A stretch of 60,000 nt of DNA from Zygnema cylindricum (Eukaryota; Streptophyta; Zygnematophyceae; Zygnematales; Zygnemataceae): the NCBI GenBank assembly GCA_037447655.1, contig JBBHKE010001814.1:89547-149546 (forward strand), read 5' to 3'. The number at the start of each line of letters is the position of its first letter. The first letter of the stretch is position 1. The translations under genes and the position numbers were made by a program. The notes beneath the pieces are model-generated. The model was not told the origin of the DNA and ran no database searches. It saw only the letters and a list, made by a program, of their open reading frames with translations. This document shows positions 20,381 to 31,146 of this stretch, piece by piece.

Positions 20381-20859
20381 TTTCAGTGCAAGTTGGAAAT
20401 AGATTTTGCAGAAATATATGCTTACGCATTTGTCACCAAGTGTAATGATTATGAATGCTTAGTTGGCTAAGACGTTATTTTTCGCGTAGGGGGGGGGTTG
20501 ATATCCATGATCAAACATTTTCGTACAAACCTACGAACTTTCGGTAACGCAAAATTTGCTTACCTCTTATTTCGGCCATGCAACCCATACCTACTACAGC
20601 CCATTCAGCACTGATTGTGGAATCCTATACCGCAGTTGGCATAGGTGCAAACATCCTTGAATCTCTAACAGCGGAGGAAATCTCACTAGATCCCTCGAGG
20701 TTACCAAAATTATTTACTACACCCGGATTTTATCATTGACCCTTCAGATATTGACCGACTTTACAAACTTACTATACCGATTCCTTTATTTAGTATTCCG
20801 AATCTACCTCCTTTGACGGTGGATCTTTCCGGATTTTTGCCCATTAAATAGAAACCAGT

Positions 20860-21960
20860 CAATTTAGAACCTCACCCGATTGGTCTCGTTAACTTTGACC
20901 TTTTTGTAGGAATCGATACTTCACTTCTCTCTTGCCTACAGAACGGGCTTCTTATTAAACATTATTATTCGGTAGATATTGATCCTTTGGCTAGACACGC
21001 TCATCTACACACACAGTCAACTCTTGCATGAACAATATCCACACCTTTTACCCCACTCTGCCTTTTACGACATGCATTTGGCTCTACCACTGGATATCCG
21101 CCTAATAAGAAATCACCATTTGTTGGAATTAGAACAAATCGATCTCTTTTTTGCTAAATGGGAATGTCAAGGTATATCTAGGGCTAGGAAAGGTTTAGGT
21201 ATCGTAGATCCACGTACTAATTTGTTTTTTGAGGTGGTGTATCTTATCCACTTCTAAGGTTTAGGTCTCGCAGATCCACGTTCTAAGTTGTTTTTTGAGG
21301 TGGTGTGTCTTATCCCCTTCTTCCAAAAACTGAACAATCCTTTTAGATACATCTTAGAAAACGTCGCTCCTTCAAATGACTCGCGGCCCACAATTCTCGC
21401 AAATTACAAACGCATTGAATCATTAATTAAACCACCACTGATCATTGATGCCGCGTGCCACGGTTCGTTGGCCCACCGAGTTTGTTCCAAATAAACTAAC
21501 CTGGTGGACATGGGTTGGCTCCGAGAAGCTAACCTCGTCATGTGACCACCAAACCTTTCCATTCAAGATGCACTTCTTCTATTCCATAAGGTCCACACAT
21601 GTATACAGACAGACTATCCTCTTAGATTTGGTCTTAACATCCTGGGCCAGCCACTACGCGCACTACTTATACTAGTCGCACACCCACACTTTCACGCATA
21701 TTCACATAACGGACTGGGAATGCTTCACAATACTCATACAAACAGCTTAGAAGAACCTACCGCTACAGAACAAGAGTACCTTTTACATTTCATTTCGTGC
21801 ACTTCTGCCGCTCCGGGACTCACCGAGTTGCACCGCAGCACCTTACCTGGTTGAGTCATAGATTTTCAATCATTGTCAGTTGATTTGGGCATAGGGTTTG
21901 CAGTCGGTTGATACGCACAGAAAAATCCGTATAAATCAGCTCGGGTGGGCATACACCATT
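20860..21960 (+). CDS. C5-cytosine DNA methyltransferase domain inside gypsy 2 pol, broken
   Basis: Same domain as in gypsy 1. Motif I region near 20,898 reads DLFVGIDTSLLSCLQNG, with the second Gly of FxGxG replaced by Asp. Next come YYSVDIDPLA, a frameshift near 20,997, and then motif IV WECQGISRARKGLG with the catalytic Cys at 21,165-21,167. An imperfect 66-bp tandem duplication (21,190-21,255 and 21,256-21,321) repeats the LGxxDPRxxLFFEVV stretch. Motif VI ILENV follows at 21,351-21,365. The target-recognition-like GQPLRALLILVAHPHFHAY and the motif IX/X region (TATEQEYLLHF; VIDFQSL, with a stop in place of a residue) lie at about 21,640-21,880. Protease lies upstream; RT lies downstream after the copia insertion. 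Confidence 0.85.
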
Positions 21961-22368
21961 TCAACACACAACATCTAAGTTCAAACCTTCTCTCCGGGGT
22001 ACAATTTTTCAGCTCTCCGTCTTTCCTTCCTCTGTCAGACCTGACATGGCTCACACTATTTATGATTTTTTGATCACTAGTCACATGGGTTGGTCTCTCC
22101 TAACATACACAGCCGCAAAGTCTTAGGCCTCGGCCCAAGTATCCGCACAGTGGACAGTCGCATTTCTGTCGATAAGTTGGTATCACGTAGTAAATTGTTT
22201 GCATCAGTTTCCAGTCAAATGTGAGTTGGGTCACTCCTTAATAGCAGATGAATAGGTGGCATTTGCACAAGCCATGAAAGACATGACCATTAACACAACT
22301 GAAAAATCGACATGGAAATTTAAAACTAGACTAACAAAAACTGAAAACGAACTTCTAGATGGAGTCAT
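21961..22368 (+). CDS. Gypsy 2 methyltransferase-RT linker and RT N-terminus, broken
   Basis: Decayed coding sequence that parallels gypsy 1 1,990-1,560. Recognisable pieces include the SHMGWS-like stretch near 22,080 and the segment just before the copia insertion, which corresponds to gypsy 1 LLNEVILRN. Many stops are present. The copia B element interrupts the sequence after 22,373. Confidence 0.55.
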
Positions 22369-22373
22369 TAAAC

Positions 22374-23439
22374 TATAGAAATTAATGGTCTTTTTAAAGT
22401 ATTTTCTAGGTCTGAATAGAAATAAGAAAGAAGTCGAGGCAGTCTACCTCTAACTTCTCTCTCCAACTCTCAAACTTGTTGCAGTCACTTAGAAATTGGA
22501 GAGGAAACTAGAGCTATGGCTACCTAGGCTATCTAGAGGTTTACGGGATATAAATATTACTTTATTTAAAATTAAGGATATAATTACTAAATTATATGTA
22601 CAATATCCAAGATTTGAACATGGAACATGCCGGCCGGTAATCTGCCGGTATTCGGTAGCTCTAACCCTTAACTCTAGAGATAGTGTTATGTAATATAGGG
22701 TTTGATAATTATTTAAACATTTATACATAGGATAGTTCATTTAACTAAAGTAGTTTTACAGGAGACGTAGATCCAGTATTGTTAAAGTACGGATCACGGT
22801 TCGAATAAGAAATGAATACTGCGCATTTATTTTTTTATCGAAACGAATACCGCGCATGTATTTATTACGGCTATGATTAAATGTGAATTTAATCGGACAG
22901 CCGTAATTAAACGCCGAGATCGCGGAAGAGAATTTCGGCGGTTTTTGATCATAGCCACATTAGATGACACGTGGCGGAATGGCATTGGATTGCGGCATCT
23001 CCGAGGATTAAGGGAGCGAATCCGGATATACCACGTGTCGACATTTAGGCCATGTCGTACAATGTTCGTACAGAAAGTACACCGACAGCTGTACTTTTGT
23101 GTACGGAGGAGTAATCTGATTGGCTCCGTACATCAGTAGATAGAGTCTGTGAGAGAGATAGGACTTAGAAAAATTAGGAGATAGGACCCTCTCTCCCAGA
23201 GAGCTTCTGTACAAAAGGTCAACTTTGACCCTCCATAACTTACTACTCAGGGGAGCAAATTCAAAGATTCTTTTTGCTATAGACTCAAGGGAGTCTTGCC
23301 TTTACAGGGGTGAAGGTGGTTAGAGTTATTGTTCGCCAAAGTGGTAGTTGTTTTTGCTGTAACACAGAGGGATCACGGTTATCCTAGAGGCTTTTTGGAA
23401 GTTGTCCACTCTGAGGACTTATGGAGGTCTTGGAGTTCA
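22374..23439 (+). repeat. Copia B 5' LTR
   Basis: The 1,066-bp LTR is followed by GGTTATGGGCCC as probable primer site. It contains an antisense tRNA-like segment (22,604-22,680) and two CACGTG G-boxes (22,968-22,973 and 23,032-23,037). The sequence CTGATTGGCTCCGTACATCAG near 23,115 is shared with the other LTRs. Confidence 0.88.
22604..22680 (-). repeat. tRNA-derived segment within copia B 5' LTR
   Basis: Minus-strand reading gives GGTTAGAGCTACC, like the end of a tRNA D-arm, and a degraded B-box, TGTTCAAATCTTGG. The 3' LTR counterpart is better preserved. Confidence 0.5.
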
Positions 23440-24365
23440 GGTTATGGGCCCACACTCTAGGGTAACAATCTTTAATAGAACTGGCTTCATATACTGGGAA
23501 AGTATGATGATAGGAGCTTTATACGAAAAAATGTTATCGGGGATAGTGAATGGAGGGTTGGGACGTCTATCAAGTCTTGGAATCCTCAGGGTTTGGAGGA
23601 AGCAGATTCACCAGGAAAGTGGATCCACCTTAAACGGAGGAAATAAAGGAAGGAGAAGTGGTGGACAAAGGAAAGGAGAAGGAGGCGACCACACCAATAG
23701 CAACTGGTTCGGCATTCATAGCACCTATTCCGAGGAACGAGGAGAATGATATTGAAACCTGGGACTTCAACAATATGGCGGCAAAGCACTTCATCATATG
23801 CCATCTCACTCAAGGATTTGCATGTCCTCATTTGCAGGTAGAAAGGGCATCCGATCTTTGGATGGCTCTCATAGAGATGTACCAAAGTAGTACGATTTAG
23901 CAACAACAATTGGCTGATCAAAAAGATAATGAGTATGTATATAAAGGAGGGAAGATGTTCAATTTTTGCAATGAGCTTGCTACACTCTTCATGGAGCTAG
24001 AGAGTGCGGGAAAAGATTTTAGTCAAAAAGAAAAAGTTAACTGTTTACTGATGAAGTTAACCGATGAGTTCGAGAACATAGTCAACCGTGTGCAGGACTT
24101 TCCGGACTCAAGGTGGATATGGAACTCAGTGGTAGGGATGATTCTTGTTCGGGAGAATACGAATGAGATCGGAGGGGGAGGAAAGAGTGGCCAAGCCTTC
24201 GCAACTGCGATCGATTGGAGGAACAAGATTCCCGGAAACAGGTCGGAAACTATGGGGGGAGGGAGCAGAAAAATCAGACCGACGAGTTCGGACAAAAGGC
24301 TCCCAAAGGTTTATATCATTTTTGTAAGAAACCTAGGCACTATATGGCAGAGTGCACTAAGCTAA
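23440..24365 (+). CDS. Copia B gag, broken
   Basis: Gag protein. The first part (23,469-23,560) has RTGFIYWESMM, comparable to the W-motif at the head of copia gag. Then come DIETWDFNNMAAKHFIICHL and ASDLWMALIEMYQSS (23,745-23,897), ended by a TAG at 23,898. The frame continues at once with QQQLADQKDNEYVYKGGKMF and LLMKLTDEFENIVNRVQ. Near 24,310-24,350 a zinc-knuckle remnant reads FCKKPRHYMAEC, with the second Cys replaced by Lys. Several frames are needed to read through. Confidence 0.7.
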
Positions 24366-24800
24366 CCGAGTTTTGGTTAAAAGAGGGGCAGACCGGTAGT
24401 ACCCTGAGGGGAAAGAAAAAGGCCCTTGTGACACAGGTACATGAGGGGGAATCTGAGGACGAGGATGATGAGCTCCTTTTAGATGAGGAGTTGGAGGCAA
24501 AAAACAAGGTCGAAATTCCACGAAAGCAGAAATATGCTTACGGTGGATTGAATGGTGAAGCAGGATGGATTGTAGATTCATATGCCTCCATGCACATGTG
24601 AAACGATAGGCACCTCTTCACTAAGATAAGAAAGATTCCCACCGTAGAGATATAGTACGGGGATGGGAGGATAGTCACCACTACTCTTGTAGGATCGGTA
24701 GATTTGAAAGTGTTAGTAGAAAGAAAGACATCCATAGTAACATTCTCCGATGTATTGTTTATTTGGAGCTGAACAAAAACCTCATCTCTACATCTGTATT
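24366..24800 (+). CDS. Copia B protease region, broken
   Basis: After an acidic linker the frame reads GWIVDSYASMHM at about 24,562-24,597, the copia protease motif (normally DSGAS) with Gly changed to Tyr, followed by a TGA. Downstream to 24,800 fragments of the protease fold are seen in other frames. The loss of the DSG glycine alone should abolish activity. Confidence 0.65.
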
Positions 24801-24802
24801 AG

Positions 24803-26200
24803 ATGATAAGGGTTTTTTTTACTTGCACTAGGGAAGGAGTCTTTACTGCTAGTTTTGAGAAGGATGTATATTTCATTGCTGAGAAAGGTAGCCATGGGAT
24901 GTTTAGGCTGGTTTTAAGTAATGAAAAAAAGAAACTTTATTATGCCGGTGTTCATGATATTATGATGTGGCATAAGAGGCTTGGGCATGTGAATCTAGAC
25001 AAGTTAAGAGAGATGAAAAAGATGGGAGTGGTGGAAGGGATTAAGTTTAGTGAGTGTGATAACATAAGTGATTGTAGTTGCCCTTTCCTAAAACACCCAC
25101 CTATAAGGGAGAAAAAATTCTAGATCTAGTACACACAGATATTTGGGGACTGGCTAAAGTGCCCTCACTAGAGGGAAGAGATTTATGATGAATATCACTG
25201 ATGATTGGTCTCGGTATTCTCGGGTGTATCTTTTGAAATACAAGTTAGAAGCTCAGGATTACTTTAGAGAATATAAAGCTTGGAGTGAAAAACACCTTGA
25301 AACTCCAACCAAGAGAGTAAGGAGTGACAATGGTGGGGAGTATACTTCTAACCTGTTTGAAGATTTTTTGAGGGAAGATGGACTCCAACACCTAAAGAAA
25401 GTTCCAGAAAACCCGGAACAGAATGGGGTAGCTGAAAGATTAAATAGAACACTAAGTGATAGTGCTAGAAGTATGTTGTCAGATAAAAAGATAGGAAAAA
25501 GGTTTTGGGCAGAAGCAATGAACAGTGCTAATTTCCTCAAAAAAAGAGTTCTTAGATCAGCTACAAAAGATGAAACACCTTATGAGAGAGGTTTCCTCAA
25601 AAAAAGAGTTCTTAGATCAGCTACAAAAGATGAAACACCTTATGAGAGAGGGACAGGCCGGAAACCAGACATATCTCACTTAAAGGTTTTTGGTAGTCAA
25701 GTATTCAGTCTAAATACAGATCGGTCCAATTGGAAGCTAGATCCTAAAGGAAAATCGGGATACTTATTAAGATATGATGAGGATGTTAAAGAATATAGAG
25801 TTTACGATCTAAAAAGGGAAGATACAATCTTAGTAAAGCATCTAGAAGTTATGGATGAAGGAAAGTCTGTGGATCCCTTCAAGTATATAAAGTCAGTAAA
25901 AATCAGATTTGAGTTAGAAAATTCTGATGACTTTGAGCTTCCTAACTATCTAGGCTTTAGAGAAGATGACATTCTTGTAGGTACAAATCAGACCGAAAAG
26001 GACTCGGATGTGGAAACTCCAGTGACAACTCTACCTGAAGCGGAAGACATGGTGGAAATTGATGCGGAATCAAGGGATAGGGGAGAAGCCAAGTTTGTTC
26101 GAAAGAATCCACGAGAACCACCTATTCCGACCTCAGATTTTGAGGGGGGAAGGAGAAGTAGCAAAAGACTACAAGAAAAATTGATTAATAACAAGGTAAC
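24803..26200 (+). CDS. Copia B integrase with exact 60-bp internal tandem duplication
   Basis: The pre-integrase zinc region MMWHKRLGHVNLDKLREMKK (HHCC type) is at about 24,962-25,023. The core follows: DIWGLAKVPSLEG with the first Asp near 25,137, MNITDDWSRYSRVYLLKYKL, RVRSDNGGEYTSNLFEDFLR with the second Asp, and NPEQNGVAERLNRTLSDSAR with the Glu. At 25,532-25,651 a 60-base unit is repeated exactly, doubling FLKKRVLRSATKDETPYERG in frame. A long C-terminal region (to RSSKRLQEKL) continues to about 26,200. One open frame spans 25,185-26,412, which is unusual preservation for this element. Confidence 0.85.
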
Positions 26201-27105
26201 TAAACTATCTCATCAAGATGAACCTCAAACTTATGGAGAGGCGATGACTTGTCCAGAAAGAAACCGGTGGAAGACAACCATCAATGAGGAGATGGCCTCA
26301 AGTATGGCAGCTAATACTTGGGAGCTGGTGGATTGTCCACCTAACCGAAAACCAATCGGTTGTAAGTGGGTTTTCAAATTAAAACTGAACCCAGATAACA
26401 CAATCGAGCGCTAGAAGGCCCGATTAGTGGCAAAGGGATTTACACAAAAAGAGGGAATTGACTACGAGGAAACCTTTGCAATGAGGTCAAAATTCCGTCG
26501 TCCGCATACTTCTCAGCCTCGCAGCAGCGGAAGACATGGAAGTACACCAGATAGACATCAAGAGAACCTTTTTGCATGGAGAATTGGAAGAGGAGATCTT
26601 CATGCGACAACCCAAAGGGTTTGTGGAGGAAGGAGAGGAGAGTAAGGTATGCCAGTTGATTAAATCTCTTTATGGTTTGAAACATGCGCCTCGACAATGG
26701 AATAAGAAGCTTGATGAGTTTCTTACCGGTCTGGGATATATTCGGATCGGCTCAGATCACTCAGTCTATGTTTTCGAAGATGAGGAATGTTTTATATTTA
26801 TTGCAATTTAGGTTGATGATTTGCTTGTTTTAAATAAATCAATGGAAAAAATTAATAAACTGAAAACCGATCTTAAGGGGAGATTTGAAATGAAGGATAT
26901 GGGGGAAGCAATTTTTCTTTTGAAAATTCAAGTAGAGAGAGACCGAAAAAAAAAAATTATAAGATTGACTCAAAAGGAAGCAATAGGGAAAATGCTTGAA
27001 AATTTTCAAATGGATAAAGCTAATAGATGTACAACTCCAATGGAGTTGAAAAAAGGAAGTAAGGGGAGTGAGGAAAAAGGAGTAATAGTCTTAGACGAGG
27101 AATAA
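26201..27105 (+). CDS. Copia B reverse transcriptase with stop at the catalytic YVDD
   Basis: RT begins with NTWELVDCPPNRKPIGCKWV and then a TAG at 26,412-26,414. It continues with KARLVAKGFTQKEGIDYEET, a frame change near 26,500, and VHQIDIKRTFLHGELEEEIF, where the usual DVKTAFLHG appears as DIKRTFLHG. SLYGLKHAPRQWNKKLDEFL follows. The catalytic box is stop-VDD at 26,809-26,820: the Tyr codon is TAG. The thumb (LKGRFEMKDMGEAIFLLKIQ) continues to 27,105. The enzyme cannot be made. Confidence 0.87.
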
Positions 27106-27802
27106 TCTTCGAAAAACAGAAGTTCATACAGACTATTCCTTAAAGGCAAGTTGTGGGAAGTCTACTCTATTTTATGAATTCTACCAGGTCGGAATTAGCT
27201 GCAGCTGTAAGAGTGCTGAGTACAAGTCTAAATGCTCCCACTAAAAGGGATTTGGAGGCAGCTAAGAGAGTCCTTAGATATTTGATAGGAACTAGGGATC
27301 TATGGTTGCATTTGGGTGGGGAGAATATTGACATCACTACTTGGAGTGATGCCTGATATGGTGATGCTCCGATGAGGAGATGCACTTCTGGATATGTATT
27401 ATATGTGGGTGATGGGGCTTGCTGTTGGAGTAGCAAACATCAAAAAGTTATTGCTTAGTCCACCAAAGAGGCTGAGTATATGGCCACTTGCTCTGCTGTA
27501 AAAGAATTGATGTGGTTCAAGTCTTTGCTTGGTGAGCTTGGTCACCTTAAGAGTGGTGTGTATAAAATAATTTTTGATAATCAGGCATCATCGCTATTTC
27601 TGCCAATCCTAAACATCATTTTAAAGCCAAACACATGGACATTAGACTCGGCTTTGTTAGAGAGAATGTAGAAAACAAAATAATCAGTTTAGAGTACCGA
27701 CCAGATAGTGAGATGGTAGCAGATATGATGACCAAACCTGTGCCTTCCCCTAAGCTAATTTTCTACAGGGAGAAGTGTGGTATGAAATTTAAGATTGACT
27801 AG
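27106..27802 (+). CDS. Copia B RNase H, broken
   Basis: RNase H region. It shows MGSLLYFMNSTRSELAAAVR, RDLEAAKRVLRYLIGTRDLW and ITTWSDA followed by a stop at 27,354, then YGDAPMRRCTSGYVLYVGDG, and at 27,480 MATCSAVKELMWFKSLLGEL. A frameshift around DNQASS (expected DNQAA) near 27,580-27,590 changes the frame for the rest. The final residues (KFKID, then a stop near 27,799) lie a few bases from the polypurine tract. The same region survives as the 7,925-8,437 fragment. Confidence 0.82.
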
Positions 27803-27815
27803 AAAATAAGGGGAG

Positions 27816-28879
27816 TGTAGAAATTAATGGTCTTTTTAAAGTATTTTCTAGGTCTGAATAGAAATAAGAAAGAAGCTGAGGCAGTCTACCTTTAACTTCT
27901 CTCTCCAACTCTCAAACTTGTCGCAGTAACTGAGAAATTGGAGAGGAAGCTAGAGCCATGGCTACCTAGGCTATCTAGAGGTTTACGAGATATAAATATT
28001 AGTTTATTTATAATTAAGGATATGTTTACTAAAATATATGTACGATATCCAGGATTTGAACCTAGAACCTGCCACCCGGTAATCTGCCGACAGTTGGTAG
28101 CTCTAACCGTTAACTCTAGAGATAGTGTTATGTTATATTGGGTTTGATAATTATTTAAACATTTATTCGTAGGATAGTTCATTTAACTAAAATAGTTTTA
28201 CGGGAGACGTAGATCCAATAATGTTAAAGTACGGATTACGGTACGAATAAGAAACGAATACCGCGTATTTATTTCTTTACCGAAATGAATACCGTGCATG
28301 TATTTATTACATCTACGATTAAATGTGAACTTATCAGACGGCCGAAATTAAACGCCGAGATCGCGGAAGAGAATTTTGGCGGTTTTTGATCTTAGCCACA
28401 TTGGATGACACGTGGCGGAATGGCATTGGATCGCGGCATCTCCGAGGATTAAGGGAGCGAATCCGGAAATACCACGTGTCGACATTTAGGCCATGTCATA
28501 CAATGTTCGTACAGAAAGTACACCGACAGCTGTTATTTTGTGTACGAAAGATTAATCTGATTGGCTCCGTACATCAGTAGATAGAGTCTGTGAGAGAGAT
28601 AGGACTTAGAAAAATTAGGAGATAGGACCCTCTCCCAGAGAGCTTCTGTACAAAAGGTCAACTTTGACCCTCCATAACTTACTTCTCAGAGGAGCAAATT
28701 TAGAGATTTTTTTTGCTATCGACTCAAGGGAGTCTTGCTTTTACAAGGGTGAAAGTGGTCAGAGTTGTATTCTACCAGGGTGGCAGTTCTTTTTGCTGTA
28801 ACACAAAGGGGTCAGGGTTATCCTAGAGGCGTTTTGGAAGCTGTCCACTCTGAGGAATTATCGAGGTCTCACAGATTCA
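27816..28879 (+). repeat. Copia B 3' LTR
   Basis: The 1,064-bp LTR is preceded by the purine tract AAAATAAGGGGAG and followed by the TAAAC duplication. It contains the best-preserved antisense tRNA-like segment (28,045-28,120), with GGTTCAAATCC, an exact B-box, on the minus strand at 28,062-28,052. Confidence 0.9.
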
Positions 28880-28884
28880 TAAAC

Positions 28885-29760
28885 GACATGGGGACTCGTT
28901 CGCTTTCAATATGAAAGACTTAGGCTGGCACACCACATACAAAACGTCAATCAACCTAGATGATAATAGACCTATATGTAATCCCAAGCATTGTCTTTCA
29001 AAAATTGAATGGGAATCCGTTGACAAATGATGCGGAGAACTAGAAGAGGCAAGTCTTATTTAAAGGTCTGATTCCACCTTTGCATCTCCTTCTATCATGC
29101 CTTGTTAAAAAGATGGGAGGGTAATTTTACATAACGTCGCATATGTGGAGACTATTTAGAATTTAATTCACGTGCAATTGAAGATCGACATCCTAGGTCG
29201 TTGGGGAAAGACATTTTTTATCAAGTCGGCGATGCTAAATATTTGAGTATCTTAGATCTGCAACAAATATTTAATCAAATCGAATAAGAGGTAAATGATC
29301 GACACAAGACTGCATTTTGGGGAAGTGACGGACGTCACGAATGGGCGGCTATGCCCTTTTGACTGAAAAATGCATCAACCATATTCTAGAAGGTCATAGA
29401 TTAGTCTTGGGGGGATGTAAGTTTTCTTGTTGCTATATCGACGATTTAATCATCGTTTTGGCCACTATATAGAAATATGCATTGCATATAGAGTGGGTAT
29501 TGAAAGAAAATGATAAAGGTAAGACTCAAATGTCATCTTGCCAAATGTACCTTCGGGGTCAAAAGAGTCCCCAGTCTTGGGCATTTTATCTCGTGCGAGG
29601 GAAATAATCCTCTAGAAGTCAAAGTGGAAGCGATTAGGAAACTAGCGGCCGCAACTGATCGGACTAGCCTACGGGCATTTTTTGGGCTAGCAAATTATTA
29701 CCGTAGGTTTGTTCCTAGATTTAGTATACTTGCATCTTCACTAAATGAATTCCTAAAGAA
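28885..29760 (+). CDS. Gypsy 2 reverse transcriptase, broken
   Basis: RT resumes after the copia insertion with FAFNMKDLG and NRPICNPKHCLSKIEWESVD, paralleling gypsy 1. The palm is shredded by stops, but the catalytic box CYIDDLII is intact at about 29,433-29,456 (gypsy 1 has a stop at its Tyr). The thumb frame from 29,510 has CHLAKCTFGVKRVPSLGHFI and LRAFFGLANYYRRFVPRF, gypsy hallmarks. The combination shows independent decay of the two copies. Confidence 0.85.
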
Positions 29761-30300
29761 ATCAGTCTCGTTCACGTGGGGACCTGTTCAGATCGAGGCA
29801 TTTCAAGGATTTAAGGAAGCACTTTCCACCGCTCTCATTTTTCGTCCACCAAATCATAAATTACCATTTTGTCTACAAACCAAATTTGGTAAGCGCGGTA
29901 TCGCAACCATCCTAGCTCAACGCGAACTTACAAGTGAGGAATATGTGGTGGCCTACGCTTGTCAAAGCAACAATCAAGAAGAATCAAATTTCAGTAGTTA
30001 CGAGGGAAAATGTCTTGCAGCAGTTAAGGGTATTGTGCATTTTCGCCATCTTTATGGCAAGCCTTTCACCCTTCTTACTAACTGTCTTCTATTGCATTCG
30101 CTCATGACCAAACAAAGATGTTTGGCAAATTAGCCCTTTTGGCTCTTATTTTACAAGAATATGATGTCATAATTATCCATCGACGGAGGCTCCTCAGTTT
30201 GAATGCTGACAGTCTCTCTAAGAACCCTTTGCCTAATTCCACTGATAATGGTGTACGACAAGGTTTCAATGGCAAGCCAGTTGCATCCCTATAAGCTGGA
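29761..30300 (+). CDS. Gypsy 2 RNase H and connector
   Basis: RNase H shows PFCLQTKFGKRGIATILAQR, where the first catalytic Asp (QTDFGK in gypsy 1) is Lys. The Glu is kept in SNFSSYEGKCLAAVKG. FTLLTNCLLLHS has Asn in place of the third Asp. The frame ends at 30,131. The connector then reads ALILQEYDVIIIHRR and LLSLNADSLSKNPLP in a second frame up to about 30,290. Confidence 0.8.
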
Positions 30301-30549
30301 GAACATATGATTTATATCTTTGCCGCTCCCACGAATCACAAAACCGAACACGATCCATGGCGGGACACCGCTTTCATCCTCTTCTTGTCAACTAAGTCTT
30401 TCGAGCGAGCACCTTAACGGGGGAAGAGGAGCGTGTGCGGAGAAGAGCCCAAAGTTGCTTCTGGATGAGGGGCTCACTCATTCGCCTTCTCACAGAAGGA
30501 AGTCATCGGCATGTTACTCGGCCGATAAAACCACTATCATTTATTAACC

Positions 30550-31146
30550 AAATTCATACTGACCTTGGACATTATGGCACAAACGGACTTTGAGCTTGGT
30601 ACAAGCACGGTATTGGTGGTCAAGCATGCAGGCTGATGTGGCGGCTGTGTTGCACAAATGTAGCACATGTTATCGGCTACGAACCTTATTTTTTAATCGA
30701 CAAACCACCCATCAACCCTTCCCTATTCGAAGGCTCTTCTACAGATTGTCGTGCAACTTGGCAGGTCCCTTTCCAATTTCTGGAAGGGGCAAGCAATACA
30801 TCATGATAATGATCAAGAATTTTAGCAAATTGGTAGAGGTTGTGGCCCTCCTGCAGAAAACGACCAAACTAACCACTACAACTTTCAACGAGCATGTACT
30901 CCTCCAATATGGAGCCCCTGCGAAATTACTCACAGATCAGGGAACCAAGTTTTGTGTCGAACTTCAGGAGATTTTGGACAAGGCGTTGATCGATTACCGT
31001 CGAAGAAGCGAAGATCATCAAGTAGACAGTTTAGCCAAGAGAGCTGACAAACATTTAAGCGGGCTCTGCGTAAACACTCTCCGGAAAAACAAATTACAGT
31101 TTGGGATAAATCTTTGGGATATATTGTTATGGAGTGTCGAATGTTT
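30550..31146 (+). CDS. Gypsy 2 integrase with lost catalytic residues
   Basis: The zinc-binding end includes RYWWSSMQADVAAVLHKCST with the CxxC (CSTC). The core begins with LSCNLAGPFPISGRGKQYIM, where the first catalytic Asp (usual DLAGPFP) is Asn. LLTDQGTKFCVELQEI keeps the second Asp. The region equivalent to the catalytic Glu reads HQVDSLAKRADKHL, with Lys in its place. The frame ends at 31,148, with no chromodomain or LTR after it. Identity is clear; activity is excluded. Confidence 0.82.

Larger units (their letters stand above)
22374..28879 (+). mobile_element. Copia family B retrotransposon, complete but inactive, nested in gypsy 2
   Basis: A 6,506-bp element with a 1,066-bp 5' LTR, a 1,064-bp 3' LTR and a 5-bp direct duplication TAAAC at 22,369-22,373 and 28,880-28,884. 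The LTRs start TGTAGAAATTAATGG (TATAGAAATT at the 5' copy) and end in TTCA. The internal region codes gag, protease, integrase, RT and RNase H in copia order. Stops occur in gag, RT and RNase H. Visible LTR-LTR differences show that it is not a recent insertion. Confidence 0.92.
18712..31146 (+). mobile_element. Ty3/gypsy retrotransposon with internal DNA methyltransferase (gypsy 2), split by copia B
   Basis: Same family and gene order as gypsy 1, on the opposite strand: gag (18,712-19,500), protease (20,183-20,380), methyltransferase (about 20,860-21,960), RT (resuming at 28,885), RNase H (about 29,760-30,250) and integrase (about 30,550-31,146). A copia B element occupies 22,374-28,879. Removing it, with one copy of the TAAAC duplication, rejoins the gypsy sequence in register with gypsy 1. 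The 5' end is lost at the copia A junction and the 3' end stops at 31,146, so no LTRs remain. Many stops show long decay. Confidence 0.85.
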
